Of a stretch of 64,000 nt of DNA, positions 1-11,605 are shown piece after piece. The position numbers and the translations under genes are program-made. How positions within the stretch are numbered: the first letter of the stretch is position 1; each line of letters begins with the position of its first letter. The notes under the pieces were generated by a model. That model was given only the letters and a program-made list of their open reading frames with translations. It was not told the origin of the DNA and ran no database searches. Source of the stretch: Miniphocaeibacter massiliensis (lineage in GTDB: Bacteria > Bacillota > Clostridia > Tissierellales > Peptoniphilaceae); NCBI RefSeq assembly GCF_900232905.1, contig NZ_OCTQ01000002.1:186001-250000 (forward strand), given 5' to 3'.

Positions 1-705
1 ACTTGCTGCTATAGTTGGACCTGCAAATACCCTATTTTTTTCTTTAAAAGCATTTTTTATCCAGTTTATATCCCTTTTGCCTCTTCCCACTTCAACTAAA
101 GAACCTATAATAATTCTTATCATGTTCCTTAAAAAGCTCTCTGCTTCAAAATAAAATATTATATCATTTCCTTCTTTGTGTATTTCTAACTTATCTATTT
201 GTCTAATAGGATTTACTTTTTCAGTATTTTTAGAAAACGATGTGAAATTATGTCTTCCTAAAAATAATTTTGAACATTCAAGTATTTTATTTAAATCTAA
301 ATAGTAAGGGATATGTCCTTTATAATTTCTAAAAGCAGGATGCATGAACTGTTCATTATTTAAAATATACTTGTACATTTTACCTTTTGCCGAAAATCTA
401 GAATGAAAATCCTCTCTTGCTTCTTCTACTTTTACTACTTGAATTTGATCTTTAGTTAAATAATGATTTATTCCTGTCAATAGAGATTTATTGGTAACAT
501 TATTCTTTACCCTTATATTTATTACTTGCCCATATGCATGAACCCCTCTATCTGTCCTTCCTGCTGCAATTATATCTATATCTTCTGATAAAAGATAGTT
601 GATAGCTTTTTGTACCTGACCTTCAATTGTTATCAGATTATCTTGTTTTTGCCAGCCATAATAATTACTGCCATCATATTCTAATGTCAGTTTTATATTT
701 TTCAT
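1..705 (-). CDS. truA: tRNA pseudouridine synthase A, 3' end cut by window edge
   Basis: TruA converts uridines 38-40 of the tRNA anticodon arm to pseudouridine. The visible 235 codons start at ATG 705 with the typical N-terminus KLTLEYDGSNYYGWQ, followed by the catalytic-Asp motif AAGRTDRGVHA and, near the left edge, AGPTIAAS, which lies close to the usual C-terminus. Only about ten residues should be missing. The start codon overlaps the ecfT stop as ATGA, so the gene is translationally coupled to ecfT. The order ecfA1-ecfA2-ecfT-truA is the usual Firmicute arrangement, which supports the call. Confidence 0.95.
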   Translation of the reverse strand, partial: MKNIKLTLEYDGSNYYGWQKQDNLITIEGQVQKAINYLLSEDIDIIAAGRTDRGVHAYGQVINIRVKNNVTNKSLLTGINHYLTKDQIQVVKVEEAREDFHSRFSAKGKMYKYILNNEQFMHPAFRNYKGHIPYYLDLNKILECSKLFLGRHNFTSFSKNTEKVNPIRQIDKLEIHKEGNDIIFYFEAESFLRNMIRIIIGSLVEVGRGKRDINWIKNAFKEKNRVFAGPTIAAS

Positions 706-1502
706 ATAAGATACCTAGTGCTTATTATTACAGCTAAAAATATCAATAACAAAATTATTCCAACATAATCCCTTTTTTGATATTTCAATTCATTTAATCT
801 TGTTCTTCCTTCTCCACCTTTATAACATCTCGCTTCCATAGCTGTCGCTAGTTCATCAGCTCTTCTAAAGGCATTTATAAATAGCGGTACTAATAATGGA
901 ACCAAACTTTTAGCTCTTTTTAATATATTTCCTGACTCAAAATCAGCTCCTCTAGCTGTTTGAGATTTAATTATTTTATCTGCTTCTTCAAATAAAGTAG
1001 GAATAAACCTTAATGCTATAGTCATCATCATTGCCAATTGATGTGAGGGAAACCCAATTTTTGATAGAGGTGTCATCATAGACTCCATTCCATCTGTTAA
1101 GGATATAGGGCTAGTAGTTAAAGTTAGTAATGAAGTTCCCAAAACCAAAAACACTAACCTTAGTGCCATAAACACGGCTGTTTTTAAACCTTCTTTTGTT
1201 ATATGAAATATCCAAAATTCGTATATTACTTCACCTGTTGTCATAAAAGTATTTATAATAAATGTTAATATAATAATAAAATATAATGGCTTCAATCCCT
1301 TAAGTACAAATTTTACTGGTATTTTAGTAATTTTTAATATAGAAAAAATTACTAGTGCAACTGGAATATATACTGGTATTTTATTTATCATAAATATAGC
1401 TATAATATAAATAATAACAGCCATAATCTTTACTCTTGGATCTAGTTTATGAATTATACTATTTCCAGGAAAGTATTGACCTATTGTTATATCTTTAAGC
1501 AT
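702..1502 (-). CDS. ecfT: ECF transporter transmembrane subunit EcfT
   Basis: Membrane coupling subunit of the energy-coupling factor module, which with the EcfA1/EcfA2 ATPases drives exchangeable S-components for vitamin uptake. The 266-aa protein has several hydrophobic segments (about residues 25-85, 105-130 and 245-265). The cytoplasmic arm contains ARGADF and ARCYKGG, the Ala-Arg-Gly type coupling motifs of EcfT. It overlaps ecfA2 by 8 nt and truA by 4 nt, so the module is one transcript. No S-component lies next to it, consistent with a group II (shared) ECF module. Confidence 0.95.
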   Translation of the reverse strand: MLKDITIGQYFPGNSIIHKLDPRVKIMAVIIYIIAIFMINKIPVYIPVALVIFSILKITKIPVKFVLKGLKPLYFIIILTFIINTFMTTGEVIYEFWIFHITKEGLKTAVFMALRLVFLVLGTSLLTLTTSPISLTDGMESMMTPLSKIGFPSHQLAMMMTIALRFIPTLFEEADKIIKSQTARGADFESGNILKRAKSLVPLLVPLFINAFRRADELATAMEARCYKGGEGRTRLNELKYQKRDYVGIILLLIFLAVIISTRYLI

Positions 1503-2358
1503 CTTTACTCTCCTTTAAATAATTTTTTAATATTCCGTAAGCCTCTTCAACAGTTATGACATCTGTTGGAATATTTGCACCTTTTTCTTTCAATTTAAGC
1601 ATAAATTCTGTAACTTGAGGTACATCTAGTCCTACTTTTATTAACTTATCAGGTCTTGCAAAAATTTCTTTTGGAGTTCCGTCCATATATATTTTTCCAC
1701 TATCCATAACTATAATTCTATTCACTAGTCTAGCTACATCTTCCATACTATGTGAAACTAAAACAATTGTCATATTATGCTGTTCATACAATCTTCTAAT
1801 CTCATCCAGTATCTCATCCCTTCCTCTGGGATCTAACCCCGCTGTTGGTTCATCTAAAACTAAACAATCGGGTTTCATAGCTAAAACTCCCGCTATTGCA
1901 ACACGTCTTTTTTGTCCTCCTGAAAGCTCAAATGGAGACTTGTTTTTTATATACTCAAAGTCTAATCCTACTATCTCACATGCCCATTTAACTCTTTCTT
2001 CGGTTTCTTCTTCTGTACATCCAATATTTGTAGGTCCAAAAGCTATATCCTTGTATACTGTTTCTTCAAATAACTGATATTCAGGATATTGAAAAACTAG
2101 ACCTACTTTTTTTCTTATTTCTATTTTATCTTTGCTTTTTTCTGATGTATCAATATCATCTACATAAACTTTACCTTTAGTTGGAATCATTAATGCATTT
2201 AAATGTTGAACTAGTGTAGATTTTCCACTTCCAGTATGCCCTATTATTCCTATAAATTCATTTTTTTTAATATTTATTGATACATTATCTAAAGCTACTT
2301 TTGAGAAAGGATTATCTGCATTATATATATAAGAAACTTTATCAATTTTTATTTCCAT
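1495..2358 (-). CDS. ecfA2: ECF transporter ATPase EcfA2
   Basis: Second ATP-binding subunit of the ECF module. The 287-aa protein shows Walker A GHTGSGKST at residues 40-48, a Q-loop (FQYPEYQLF), ABC signature LSGGQKRR, Walker B CLVLDEPTAGLD and switch His in VSHS. It overlaps ecfA1 by 10 nt and ecfT by 8 nt. It is called EcfA2 from its position downstream of the other ATPase, the usual gene order; the family assignment is certain, the numeral is inferred from order. Confidence 0.94.
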   Translation of the reverse strand: MEIKIDKVSYIYNADNPFSKVALDNVSINIKKNEFIGIIGHTGSGKSTLVQHLNALMIPTKGKVYVDDIDTSEKSKDKIEIRKKVGLVFQYPEYQLFEETVYKDIAFGPTNIGCTEEETEERVKWACEIVGLDFEYIKNKSPFELSGGQKRRVAIAGVLAMKPDCLVLDEPTAGLDPRGRDEILDEIRRLYEQHNMTIVLVSHSMEDVARLVNRIIVMDSGKIYMDGTPKEIFARPDKLIKVGLDVPQVTEFMLKLKEKGANIPTDVITVEEAYGILKNYLKESKDA

Positions 2359-3185
2359 ACTTCATCCACCAACTCATTTACCGTTAAAACTTCATTATCA
2401 ATATTGAAGCCACTCTGATTTAATTTAAAAGCTAGTTCTGTAACTTGTGGTACATCTAGTCCTAATTTCTTCATCTTTTCTACTTTAGAGAATACTTCTT
2501 TAGCTGTTCCTTCTAGCTCAACAAGTCCATCGTTCATTACAAATACTCTATCGGCTAAAACTGCCTCTTCCATAAAATGAGTTATATGAATAATGGTTTT
2601 TCCCTCTTCATTTAGTTTTTTTATAGTCCTTACTATTTCACTTCTACCGTTTGGATCTAACATAGCTGTTGGCTCATCTAATAATATACAATCTGGGTTC
2701 ATCGCTAAAATTCCAGCTATTGCTATTCTTTGTTTTTGTCCACCTGAAAGAAGAGCAGGTGAATGCATTTTATACTCATACATATCTACTGTCTTTAATG
2801 CATTATCTACTCTTTCTCTTAATTCTGGCATTGGAACCCCTAAATTTTCAGGTCCAAATGCTACATCTTCTTCAACTATAGTAGCTACAAGTTGATTATC
2901 TGGATTTTGAAAAACCATTCCGCAAGTTTTTCTTATTTCCCATATGTTTTTTTCATCTTTTGTATTGAGACCATTAACAATTATATCGCCTTCAGAAGGT
3001 ATCATTTGTGCATTTATGAGTTTAGCTAAAGTAGATTTACCACAACCATTATGCCCTAATATTGCTATAAATTCTCCCTTTTTTATATTTAAATCTATTC
3101 CCTTTAAAGCTTTAATTGAATTTGCTTCATCTTCAGCATCATAATTGTATTTTAAATTTTTAATTTCTATAATATTTTCATCCAT
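2349..3185 (-). CDS. ecfA1: ECF transporter ATPase EcfA1
   Basis: First ATP-binding subunit of the ECF module; it should pair with EcfA2 to hydrolyse ATP and tilt the S-component. The 278-aa protein shows Walker A GHNGCGKST at residues 44-52, Q-loop FQNPDNQLV, signature LSGGQKQR, Walker B CILLDEPTAMLD and switch His in ITHFMEE. It is the first gene of the ecfA1-ecfA2-ecfT-truA operon, with its own promoter just upstream. The last residues (LGLDVPQVTELAFKL) match the C-terminal element also present in EcfA2. Confidence 0.94.
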   Translation of the reverse strand: MDENIIEIKNLKYNYDAEDEANSIKALKGIDLNIKKGEFIAILGHNGCGKSTLAKLINAQMIPSEGDIIVNGLNTKDEKNIWEIRKTCGMVFQNPDNQLVATIVEEDVAFGPENLGVPMPELRERVDNALKTVDMYEYKMHSPALLSGGQKQRIAIAGILAMNPDCILLDEPTAMLDPNGRSEIVRTIKKLNEEGKTIIHITHFMEEAVLADRVFVMNDGLVELEGTAKEVFSKVEKMKKLGLDVPQVTELAFKLNQSGFNIDNEVLTVNELVDEVWK

Positions 3186-3210
3186 AAGTACTCCTACACT
3201 TTACTAGAAT

Positions 3211-3239
3211 ACTATACCATAACAAATCTTTAGGTACAA
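3211..3239 (-). promoter_or_regulatory. Promoter of the ecfA1 operon
   Basis: On the minus strand TTGTAC (3239-3234), a 17-nt spacer and TATAGT (3216-3211) with an upstream TGG that makes an extended -10. The -35 element lies in the loop of the hairpin that ends the preceding gene. Read by eye; no start site mapped. Confidence 0.55.
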
Positions 3240-3251
3240 TTCTAAAGATTT
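3224..3251 (-). terminator. Weak terminator-like hairpin after the TIGR01440 gene
   Basis: A 10-bp perfect stem AAATCTTTAG/CTAAAGATTT with an 8-nt loop overlaps the stop codon of the TIGR01440 gene. It is followed on the minus strand by TTGTTATGG rather than a long T-run, so termination may be partial. Confidence 0.4.
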
Positions 3252-3786
3252 ATTTATATTCTGCTCTTTCTCCACCTATTAATTTTGGTCTAATCCTTGC
3301 ACCTGTTACTTTAGCTTCTCCTATATAATCTGGTTTTATTCTAAGGGGTATACAAACATGCTTCATATGCATACCAATCATTGTAAGACCTATATCTAAT
3401 CCATAATCTGCCTTTATAAATTCTACTACTACAGGATCTTTAAATAAGCTATATGAAGCCGTTGCAAAAGAACCTCCAGCTTTTGGCTTTGGTACTACTG
3501 TAACTATTTCAAAATTAAATTTTTCTGCAACGTTCCTTTCAACTACTAATGCCCTATTTAAATGTTCACAGCATTGTGCCGCCATATATAATTTATTTTC
3601 TTCACATAATTCTATTAATGTTTTAGAAATAGTTTCTCCTATTTCATAATTTGAATTTGTTCCTATTTTAGAACCCATTACTTCACTACTACTACATCCT
3701 ATTACTAATAATTTTTCTTTTTCAAATTTGCACTGTGATTTTAAAGATTCAAAAGATTCTCTAATTTGTTTTCTAAGTTCTTTCAT
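3250..3786 (-). CDS. TIGR01440/DUF436 family protein of unknown function
   Basis: Conserved 178-aa protein found widely in Firmicutes and usually annotated as TIGR01440 family; its biochemical role is not known. Recognisable segments are VIGCSSSEVMG near residue 30, MAAQCCEHLNRALVVE near the middle and IGMHMKHVCIPLR near the C-terminus. Cysteine and histidine pairs (QCCEH, HMKHVC) could bind a metal, which is inference. It begins after a GAGGTG ribosome site just past the rpoC terminator and stands alone between the rpoBC and ecf operons. Confidence 0.85.
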   Translation of the reverse strand: MKELRKQIRESFESLKSQCKFEKEKLLVIGCSSSEVMGSKIGTNSNYEIGETISKTLIELCEENKLYMAAQCCEHLNRALVVERNVAEKFNFEIVTVVPKPKAGGSFATASYSLFKDPVVVEFIKADYGLDIGLTMIGMHMKHVCIPLRIKPDYIGEAKVTGARIRPKLIGGERAEYK

Positions 3787-3802
3787 TTTACACCTCGTAA
3801 TA

Positions 3803-3828
3803 AAAAAGCTGGGTATACACCCAGCTTT
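3803..3828 (-). terminator. Terminator of the rpoB-rpoC operon
   Basis: A 10-bp perfect stem AAAGCTGGGT/ACCCAGCTTT with a 4-nt loop, followed on the minus strand by a T-run (TTTTTTATT). It begins three bases after the rpoC stop codon. Classic intrinsic terminator. Confidence 0.9.
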
Positions 3829-3830
3829 GG

Positions 3831-6800
3831 TTAAATTTCTTCTAAAGTTTCTATAACTTCTTCAGAATCGTCTACTTCTTTTCCTTCATAGTTTATTTCA
3901 ATATTATCATATCTTTTAATACCAGTTCCCGCTGGAATTAATTTACCTATGATTACATTTTCTTTTAAGCCAAGTAGATAATCTTCTTTCCCTTTTATTG
4001 CTGCATCCGTTAAAACTCTAGTAGTTTCTTGGAATGATGCTGCTGATAGGAATGAATCTGTTGCTAAAGAAGCTTTAGTAATACCTAGTAGTGTTCTATA
4101 TCCAACAGCTGGATTTTTGTTTTCACTATTAAGTTTTTCATTTTCAATTTCAAAGTCTCTTATATTTACCATACTACCTTCTAAGAAATCAGAATCACCG
4201 GCATCTTCAATTTTTACTTTAGATAACATTTGTTTTATTATAATCTCAATATGTTTATCATCGATGTCAACACCTTGAAGCCTATATACTTTTTGAACTT
4301 CTTTAGTTATATAATCCTGAACTCCATCTGGTCCTTTTACTTGAAGAATATCATGAGGATTAACTGAACCTTCTGTTAGCAAATCTCCCTTTTCAATTCT
4401 ATCTCCATCTTTAACTTTTATTCTAGCACCATATGGTATTGCATAGATTTTTTCTTCTCCATCATCACTAGTTACTAAAATATCATGTCTTTTTTTATTG
4501 TCTACTACTTGAACAGTTCCTGCAATTTCAGTAATATATGCAAGTCCTTTTGGCTTTCTAGCTTCAAATAATTCTTCTACCCTTGGAAGACCTTGAGTTA
4601 TTCCTACTCCAGCTATACCTCCAGAGTGGAAAGTTCTCATTGTAAGTTGAGTACCTGGTTCTCCTATTGATTGTGCTGCAATTATACCAATAGCTTCCCC
4701 AATATTTACAGGCTTACCAGTAGCAAGGTTTCTTCCATAGCACTTAGCACAGGCTCCATGAGCTGACTTACATCCTAATACTGACCTTACTTTTACTTCT
4801 GAAATTCCTAATTCCTTGATTTTATCAGCAATTTCTTCTGTTATCATTTGATTCTTTTGAACTACAAGTTCTCCAGTTTCAAGATTTAGAATATCTTCAA
4901 AAGCATATCTACCAATAATTCTAGAAGCCATTTCTTCTATAACTTCTTTGCCTTCTGTAAAATCTTTAGCAACTATATACCTATCTGTTCCACAATCATC
5001 TTGTCTTACTATTATATCTTGTGAAACGTCTACTAATCTTCTTGTAAGATATCCTGAGTCGGCTGTTCTTAATGCTGTATCAGAAAGTCCCTTTCTAGAT
5101 CCATGAGTTGATATGAAGAATTCTTGTACAGATAATCCAACCCTAAAGTTTGATTTTATAGGAATTTCTATAGTTCTACCAGCTGCAGAACTCATAAGTC
5201 CCCTCATTCCAGCTAACTGTCTAATCTGATTTGTGGAACCCCTAGCTCCTGAATTAGCCATTATAGCCAAGTTATTAGTTGGATCTAAATCTTCAAGTAA
5301 TGCTTTTGTAACATCATCTGTTGCCTTATTCCAAATATCTATTACAAATTCATATCTTTCATCTTCAGACACAAGACCTTTTCTCAATAAGCTCTCATAT
5401 TTTGCAACTTCTTTGTCAGCTTTATCTAGAATTTCTTCTTTCTTAGCTGGTACATTTATGTCACCCATGGATATTGTAAGTGCAGCTATTGTAGAATACT
5501 TATATCCTACAGACTTAATGTAATCTAATAGTCTTGCTGTCCCAATATTCCCATGTTTTCTAAAGCATGCATCTATAATATCTCCTAAAGTTTTCTTGTC
5601 AACTAATTTGTCAATCTCTAATGAATATTTATCTTCTTCCCTATTTACATACCCTAGATCTTGAGGAATACCTTCGTTGAAAATAAATCTTCCTACAGTT
5701 GACTCAACTAGTTTACCCCTATCATCTTCAGAAGTTTTTATTCTAACTTTAACTCTAGTATGAATTGACACATCCTTATTTACATAAGCTCTTGTCATTT
5801 CATCATAATCTTTAAATATTTTTATTTGTTCTGGCTTTTCATCTATATCAGATGTTAAATAATATGCACCAAGAACCATATCTTGAGATGGCGTTGTTAT
5901 AGGTCTACCATCTTTTGGTGCTAAAATATTATTTGTAGACATCATCAAAAGTCTTGCTTCTGCTTGAGCTTCTACCGATAAAGGTAAATGTACTGCCATT
6001 TGGTCCCCATCAAAGTCAGCATTATATGCTGTACATACCAACGGATGTAATTTTATAGCCTTTCCTTCAACTAGCATAGGTTCAAAAGCTTGAATTCCCA
6101 ATCTATGAAGTGTAGGAGCACGATTCAATAAAACTGGATGATCTTTTATAACTTCTTCTAAAACTTCCCATACCTTATCATTTGCTCGTTCAACCATTTT
6201 TTTAGCATTCTTTATATTATGAGATATTCCTTGTCCTACAAGTTCTCGCATTACAAATGGCTTAAATAACTCTAATGCCATTTTCTTAGGTAATCCACAT
6301 TGATAAAATTTCAAGTTAGGTCCTACCACTATAACTGAACGACCTGAATAATCTACCCTTTTACCAAGCAAGTTTTGTCTAAATCTACCTGTTTTTCCTT
6401 TAAGCATATCTGATAAACTTTTAAGTGGTCTGTTTCCTGGTCCTGTTACTGGTTTACCCCTTCTACCATTATCAATTAAAGCATCTACTGCTTCTTGAAG
6501 CATTCTTTTTTCATTTCTGACAATAATATCTGGTGCACCAATATCTAATAATCTTTTTAATCTATTATTTCTATTAATGACTCTTCTATACAAATCATTT
6601 AAGTCAGAAGTAGCAAATCTTCCACCTTCAAGTTGAACCATAGGTCTTATATCTGGTGGTATAACAGGTACTACATCCAATATCATCCAATCTGGTTGAT
6701 TTCCAGATTGTCTAAAAGCCTCTATAACTTCTAGCCTTCTAACTATTCTAATTTTCTTTTGACCTGTAGCTGTTCCAAGTTCTTCTTTTAATTCTTCATA

Positions 6801-7367
6801 TTCTTTTTCAAGATTGATAGAAAGCAATAATTCCTTTATTGCCTCTGCTCCCATTCCTGCTACAAAGTCAACACCTTCTGTATATTTCTCACAAGCTTCT
6901 CCGTATTCATATTCTGTAAGAAGCTGTTTTTTATATAAATCTGTTTTTCCTGGATCAATAACAATATAACTAGCAAAATATAAAACTTTTTCCAATGCTC
7001 TTGGACTCATATCTAAAAGCAATCCCATTCTTGAAGGAATTCCTTTGAAATACCATATATGTGAAACTGGTGCTGCTAATTCTATATGTCCCATTCTTTC
7101 TCTACGGACTTTAGATTTTGTTACTTCAACTCCACATTTTTCACAGATAATCCCTTTATATCTAATTCTTTTATACTTACCACAGTTACATTCCCAGTCT
7201 TTTGTTGGGCCAAATATCTTTTCACAGAAAAGTCCTTCTTTTTCTGGTTTTAACGTTCTATAATTTATTGTTTCAGGCTTCTTCACTTCACCATAAGACC
7301 ATTGTCTAATTTTTTCTGGAGAAGCCAATCCTATTTTCATTGAATCAAAAGTATTTAATTCTTCCAA
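3831..7367 (-). CDS. rpoC: DNA-directed RNA polymerase subunit beta'
   Basis: Largest catalytic subunit of RNA polymerase; 1178 aa, usual for Firmicutes. The N-terminal zinc site is C60, C62, C75, C78. The active-site Mg-binding motif NADFDGDQ lies near residue 450, and the second zinc cluster is in [15 protein letters not shown]. The bridge-helix and trigger-loop region has [30 protein letters not shown]. The start is TTG at 7367, chosen because AGGAGA lies six bases before it and the product then begins [17 protein letters not shown]. It follows rpoB by 52 nt on one transcript that ends in a strong terminator. Confidence 0.98.
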   Translation of the reverse strand: MEELNTFDSMKIGLASPEKIRQWSYGEVKKPETINYRTLKPEKEGLFCEKIFGPTKDWECNCGKYKRIRYKGIICEKCGVEVTKSKVRRERMGHIELAAPVSHIWYFKGIPSRMGLLLDMSPRALEKVLYFASYIVIDPGKTDLYKKQLLTEYEYGEACEKYTEGVDFVAGMGAEAIKELLLSINLEKEYEELKEELGTATGQKKIRIVRRLEVIEAFRQSGNQPDWMILDVVPVIPPDIRPMVQLEGGRFATSDLNDLYRRVINRNNRLKRLLDIGAPDIIVRNEKRMLQEAVDALIDNGRRGKPVTGPGNRPLKSLSDMLKGKTGRFRQNLLGKRVDYSGRSVIVVGPNLKFYQCGLPKKMALELFKPFVMRELVGQGISHNIKNAKKMVERANDKVWEVLEEVIKDHPVLLNRAPTLHRLGIQAFEPMLVEGKAIKLHPLVCTAYNADFDGDQMAVHLPLSVEAQAEARLLMMSTNNILAPKDGRPITTPSQDMVLGAYYLTSDIDEKPEQIKIFKDYDEMTRAYVNKDVSIHTRVKVRIKTSEDDRGKLVESTVGRFIFNEGIPQDLGYVNREEDKYSLEIDKLVDKKTLGDIIDACFRKHGNIGTARLLDYIKSVGYKYSTIAALTISMGDINVPAKKEEILDKADKEVAKYESLLRKGLVSEDERYEFVIDIWNKATDDVTKALLEDLDPTNNLAIMANSGARGSTNQIRQLAGMRGLMSSAAGRTIEIPIKSNFRVGLSVQEFFISTHGSRKGLSDTALRTADSGYLTRRLVDVSQDIIVRQDDCGTDRYIVAKDFTEGKEVIEEMASRIIGRYAFEDILNLETGELVVQKNQMITEEIADKIKELGISEVKVRSVLGCKSAHGACAKCYGRNLATGKPVNIGEAIGIIAAQSIGEPGTQLTMRTFHSGGIAGVGITQGLPRVEELFEARKPKGLAYITEIAGTVQVVDNKKRHDILVTSDDGEEKIYAIPYGARIKVKDGDRIEKGDLLTEGSVNPHDILQVKGPDGVQDYITKEVQKVYRLQGVDIDDKHIEIIIKQMLSKVKIEDAGDSDFLEGSMVNIRDFEIENEKLNSENKNPAVGYRTLLGITKASLATDSFLSAASFQETTRVLTDAAIKGKEDYLLGLKENVIIGKLIPAGTGIKRYDNIEINYEGKEVDDSEEVIETLEEI

Positions 7368-7419
7368 GGAGTCTCTCCTTTCATAATATAATGACTACTA
7401 TTACATAAATTCGTTATTA

Positions 7420-10400
7420 TTAGTTATCTAGTTCTGTATCTTTTTCAATTACAGTAAATCCAAGTTCTGAATCTGTTTTATTTCCTTCACTTTCATAGTC
7501 ATTAACTATTTCTTCTGTTTTAGTATATTCATTTTCTATACTATGGAAATCAACTGATTCTTCATCATTTTCTTTGAAAAATACTTGGTCCTTCTTTTCA
7601 TTTAATAATTTAACATCTAATGAAAGTGACTGTAATTCTTTAATTAATACTTTGAATGATTCTGGTATACCTGGTTCAGGAATATTTTCTCCCTTTACTA
7701 TAGATTCATATGTTTTAACACGTCCTACAATGTCATCTGATTTAACAGTTAATATCTCTTGTAATGTATGTGCTGCACCATATGCTTCTAAAGCCCAAAC
7801 TTCCATCTCTCCAAATCTTTGTCCTCCAAATTGAGCCTTTCCACCTAGTGGTTGCTGAGTGACTAAAGAATATGGGCCAGTTGAACGAGCATGTATTTTC
7901 TCATCTACTAAATGGTGAAGTTTTAACATATACATATAACCAACTGTAACTTTATTATCAAATGGTTCACCTGTACGACCATCTCTTACCCTAATCTTTC
8001 CGTTTTCTGGATATCCTGCTTCTTTAAGAGCTTCTAATATATCCAAATCGCTAGCTCCATCAAATACTGGAGTTGCAACTTTCCAACCCAATTTTTTAGC
8101 TGCCAATCCTAAGTGAACCTCTAATACTTGTCCTAGATTCATCCTTGATGGAACTCCTAATGGATTTAAAACTATTTCTACTGGTGTACCATCATCTAAA
8201 TAAGGCATATCTTCAACTGGTAAAATCCTTGAAACTACCCCTTTGTTACCATGACGTCCACACATTTTATCTCCTACCTGAATTTTCCTCTTAGTAGCTA
8301 CGTAAACTCTTACAACTTGATTTACCCCTGGTGATAATTCATCTCCATTAGCTCTAGTATAGACTTTTACATCTACTACTATTCCTGTTTCACCATGAGG
8401 AACTCTAAGCGAAGTATCTCTTACTTCTCTCGCTTTTTCACCAAAAATAGCCCTAAGAAGTCTTTCTTCTGCAGAAAGTTCAGTTTCTCCTTTAGGAGTA
8501 ACTTTACCAACTAAAATATCACCACTAGTAACTTCTGCACCAATTCTAATAATTCCCCTGTCATCAAGATCTTTTCTTAAATCTTCCCCTACATTTGGAA
8601 TATCCTTAGTAATTTCTTCAGGTCCTAATTTTGTTTCTCTTGCTTCACTTTCATGTTCTTCAATATGAAGTGATGTTAAATGATCATCTATTACAAGTTT
8701 TTCATTTAATAGCATAGCATCTTCGAAGTTATATCCTTCCCATGTCATAAATGCTATTAAAATATTTTTACCTAAAGCTATTTCACCATCTTTAGTACTT
8801 GGACCATCTGCTATAATATCTCCAACTTTTACTTTATCTCCGACCTTTACTATTGGTCTTTGGTTAAAAGTTGTACCTTGATTAGATCTTTTGAATTTTA
8901 ATACTTTATATCTCTCTACTCTTTTATCACTATCTCTAGTAATCTGAATTTCATTGCTTGCTACTTTTGTTACTGTCCCATCTGTCTTACTTAAAACTAC
9001 TACTCCAGAATCTTTTGCTGCAGTATACTCTATACCAGTACCAATAATTGGCGCCGATGTTTCTAGTAAAGGAACCGCTTGTCTCTGCATGTTTGATCCC
9101 ATTAGTGCACGTGTAGCATCATCATTTTCCAAGAAAGGTATCATAGCTGTACCTACAGAAACTATTTGTTGAGGACTTACATCCATATAGTCTACTTTCT
9201 TTTTAGGATAAATATCATTTTCACCGTTATACCCACGTCCAAGAACTCTTTCGTTTATAAATTCTCCATTTTCATCTAATGGTTCATTAGCTTGAGCTAT
9301 TATGAAAATATCTTCTTGGTCTGCTGTTAATAGGTCTATTTTATCTGTAACTATTCCATTTTCTACTTTTCTATAAGGAGTTTGTAAAAATCCATACTCG
9401 TTAATACTAGCATAAGTAGTCATAGATGTTATAAGTCCAATATTTGGACCTTCTGGAGTTTCTATTGGACAAATTCTGCCATAATGTGAATCATGGACAT
9501 CCCTTACTTCTGCTCCGGCTCTATCTCTACTTAAACCTCCTGGTCCAAGTGCTGACATTCTTCTTTTATGTGTAAGTTCAGCTAATGGATTTGTTTGATC
9601 CATGAATTGAGAAAGCTGACTTGATCCAAAAAACTCTTTTATAGATGCTACTACTGGTCTGATATTTATTAAAGCTTGAGGTGTAGCTAAATCTGGATCT
9701 TGAGTTGACATTCTTTCCCTTACAACTCTTTCCATTCTTGAAAGTCCAATTCTAAATTGATTCTGTAAAAGTTCACCTACCGCCCTTACTCTTCTATTTC
9801 CTAGATGATCTATATCGTCTACTTCTCCAACTCCATAGAATAAATTAAACTCATAAGATATACTAGCTAATATATCTTGAGGTGTAATATGAATAGGGCA
9901 TAACTCTTGATAGTTTTCTTTTATTGCATTTTTAATATCTTTTTCATCTTCATAATTTTCTAAAATTTCTTTCATTTTAGGATAATAAACTTTTTCTGAT
10001 AATCGCATGTCAGATATATCAAAATCAATATCAAATGCATTTATATCAACAAATCTATTACTAATTACTCTTATCGTGTTTTCGTCTTTTACTACATCTA
10101 GATAATAAATTCCGGAATCTTCAATGTTTTTTGCTGTTTCATTGTTTATATACTCATCTTTAGAAACTAGTATTTCACCAGTTTCTTCATTTATAACATC
10201 ATATGCTGCATAAGTTCCAACTATTCTATCTACAAGTGATAGCTTTTTGTTGAATTTATATCTACCAACTTTCGCTAAATCATATCTTCTACTATCAAAA
10301 AACAAGTTATTAATTAAAGGTTCCGCTGATTCTATTGCTGCAGGATCTCCTGGCTTTAACTTCCTATAAATTTCAAGTAAAGCTTCTTCTCTTGTATTCG

Positions 10401-11070
10401 ATACTTCTTTTTCAAGCGTTGCTCTTAATTCTTTTGTATCCCCTAATGCTTCTATTATCTCTTCATCTGTTGGGAATATTAGCGCTCTTAGTAATGTAGT
10501 AACTGGCAATTTTCTAGTTCTATCAATCCTTACACTAATTACTCCATTTGCATCTGTATCATATTCTAACCAAGCTCCTCTATTAGGAATTACTGTTGAA
10601 GAATATAATTTGTTACCAGATTTATCAATTTCTTCTCCAAAGTATACCCCTGGCGAACGAACTAGCTGACTTACTATTACTCTTTCAGCTCCATTGATTA
10701 TAAATGTTCCACTTTCAGTCATTTTAGGGAAATCTCCCATAAAGACCTCTTGCTCTTTAACTTCTTCTGTGTCTCTGTTAATTAATCTTACCTTAACTTT
10801 CAAAGGACAAGAAAAATTAGCATCTCTGTCTTTAGCCTCTTGTTCAGAATATTTTGGAGTATCTTCTAGATAATAGTCAATAAATTCTAGTACCAAAGAA
10901 CCTGCATAATCAGAAATAGGACTTATATCATCAAATACTTCTCTAAGTCCATCTTTTAAAAACCAATCATAACTATCCTTTTGCACTGCTATTAAATTAG
11001 GAAGATCTAGAACTTTCTGAATGCGAGAATAACTAACGCGCTCTGTGTTTCCGTACTGTTCTTTATGCAT
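7420..11070 (-). CDS. rpoB: DNA-directed RNA polymerase subunit beta
   Basis: Second-largest RNA polymerase subunit and site of rifampicin binding. With the ATG at 11070 it has 1216 residues. An in-frame TTG lies 6 nt upstream, but AGAGGTGG is correctly spaced for the ATG, so I use the ATG. Rifampicin-region residues are of the sensitive type: [17 protein letters not shown], then [20 protein letters not shown]-terminal motifs [24 protein letters not shown] are intact, followed by an acidic, variable tail of about 70 residues. Promoter lies about 95 bases upstream. Confidence 0.98.
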   Translation of the reverse strand: MHKEQYGNTERVSYSRIQKVLDLPNLIAVQKDSYDWFLKDGLREVFDDISPISDYAGSLVLEFIDYYLEDTPKYSEQEAKDRDANFSCPLKVKVRLINRDTEEVKEQEVFMGDFPKMTESGTFIINGAERVIVSQLVRSPGVYFGEEIDKSGNKLYSSTVIPNRGAWLEYDTDANGVISVRIDRTRKLPVTTLLRALIFPTDEEIIEALGDTKELRATLEKEVSNTREEALLEIYRKLKPGDPAAIESAEPLINNLFFDSRRYDLAKVGRYKFNKKLSLVDRIVGTYAAYDVINEETGEILVSKDEYINNETAKNIEDSGIYYLDVVKDENTIRVISNRFVDINAFDIDFDISDMRLSEKVYYPKMKEILENYEDEKDIKNAIKENYQELCPIHITPQDILASISYEFNLFYGVGEVDDIDHLGNRRVRAVGELLQNQFRIGLSRMERVVRERMSTQDPDLATPQALINIRPVVASIKEFFGSSQLSQFMDQTNPLAELTHKRRMSALGPGGLSRDRAGAEVRDVHDSHYGRICPIETPEGPNIGLITSMTTYASINEYGFLQTPYRKVENGIVTDKIDLLTADQEDIFIIAQANEPLDENGEFINERVLGRGYNGENDIYPKKKVDYMDVSPQQIVSVGTAMIPFLENDDATRALMGSNMQRQAVPLLETSAPIIGTGIEYTAAKDSGVVVLSKTDGTVTKVASNEIQITRDSDKRVERYKVLKFKRSNQGTTFNQRPIVKVGDKVKVGDIIADGPSTKDGEIALGKNILIAFMTWEGYNFEDAMLLNEKLVIDDHLTSLHIEEHESEARETKLGPEEITKDIPNVGEDLRKDLDDRGIIRIGAEVTSGDILVGKVTPKGETELSAEERLLRAIFGEKAREVRDTSLRVPHGETGIVVDVKVYTRANGDELSPGVNQVVRVYVATKRKIQVGDKMCGRHGNKGVVSRILPVEDMPYLDDGTPVEIVLNPLGVPSRMNLGQVLEVHLGLAAKKLGWKVATPVFDGASDLDILEALKEAGYPENGKIRVRDGRTGEPFDNKVTVGYMYMLKLHHLVDEKIHARSTGPYSLVTQQPLGGKAQFGGQRFGEMEVWALEAYGAAHTLQEILTVKSDDIVGRVKTYESIVKGENIPEPGIPESFKVLIKELQSLSLDVKLLNEKKDQVFFKENDEESVDFHSIENEYTKTEEIVNDYESEGNKTDSELGFTVIEKDTELDN

Positions 11071-11164
11071 AAGCAATCCACCTCTCTAAAACGAAAAAGA
11101 AAAAATAATATATAAAACTTATACTTTTCTACATAATTATCCACTTTTAATATTGCATCTACAT

Positions 11165-11193
11165 ATTCTATCACAAATATATTCTACTATCAA
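11165..11193 (-). promoter_or_regulatory. Promoter of rpoB-rpoC
   Basis: Minus-strand TTGATA (11193-11188), exactly 17-nt spacer, TAGAAT (11170-11165). It gives a leader of about 90 nt before the rpoB ATG. No ribosomal protein genes (rplJ/rplL) precede rpoB here, so the polymerase genes have their own promoter. Confidence 0.75.
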
Positions 11194-11224
11194 CTTTTTT
11201 ATTGTTTCTAAATTTAAAATAAAT

Positions 11225-11256
11225 AAAAAAAGAAGATTGGTTATAATCAATCTTCT
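11225..11256 (-). terminator. Terminator after the YerC-type regulator gene
   Basis: Stem AGAAGATTG/CAATCTTCT with an 8-nt loop, followed on the minus strand by TTTTTTTAT. It separates the YerC gene from rpoB. Confidence 0.85.
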
Positions 11257-11264
11257 TTTTTTAT

Positions 11265-11591
11265 TTATTTTTTCTTTTCTCTGTTTCTCTTTAAATCTCT
11301 AGCTATTAATTCATCCAAAACTAGTTCATATCCTTCTGCTCCATAATTTAAATTTCTATTAACTCTACTTATAGTCGCAGTAGATGCTCCAGTTTCTTTT
11401 TCAATTTCATTATAAGTTTTTCTTATTTTTAATAGCTTAGCCACTTCTAACCTTTGTGTTATTGAATGAAGCTCCCTTACAGTACAAACATCTTCAAAGA
11501 ATTTATAACAGTCTTCTTTATCCTTCAACATTAATACTGCATCAAAAAACTCATCAAGCTGTTTGCTTTTTAATCTTGACTCTTTAGTCAA
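11265..11591 (-). CDS. YerC/YecD family TrpR-related DNA-binding protein
   Basis: 108-aa protein of the YerC family, relatives of the tryptophan repressor with a helix-turn-helix core. The HTH is visible as YNEIEKETGASTATISRVNR (about residues 60-79), preceded by VRELHSITQRLEVAKLL, a segment typical of the family. Targets of this family are mostly unknown. The gene follows fhs by 14 nt, so the two are probably cotranscribed from the fhs promoter and end at the hairpin just downstream. Family call firm, function open. Confidence 0.9.
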   Translation of the reverse strand: MTKESRLKSKQLDEFFDAVLMLKDKEDCYKFFEDVCTVRELHSITQRLEVAKLLKIRKTYNEIEKETGASTATISRVNRNLNYGAEGYELVLDELIARDLKRNREKKK

Positions 11592-11605
11592 TGTATCACT
11601 CCTAT

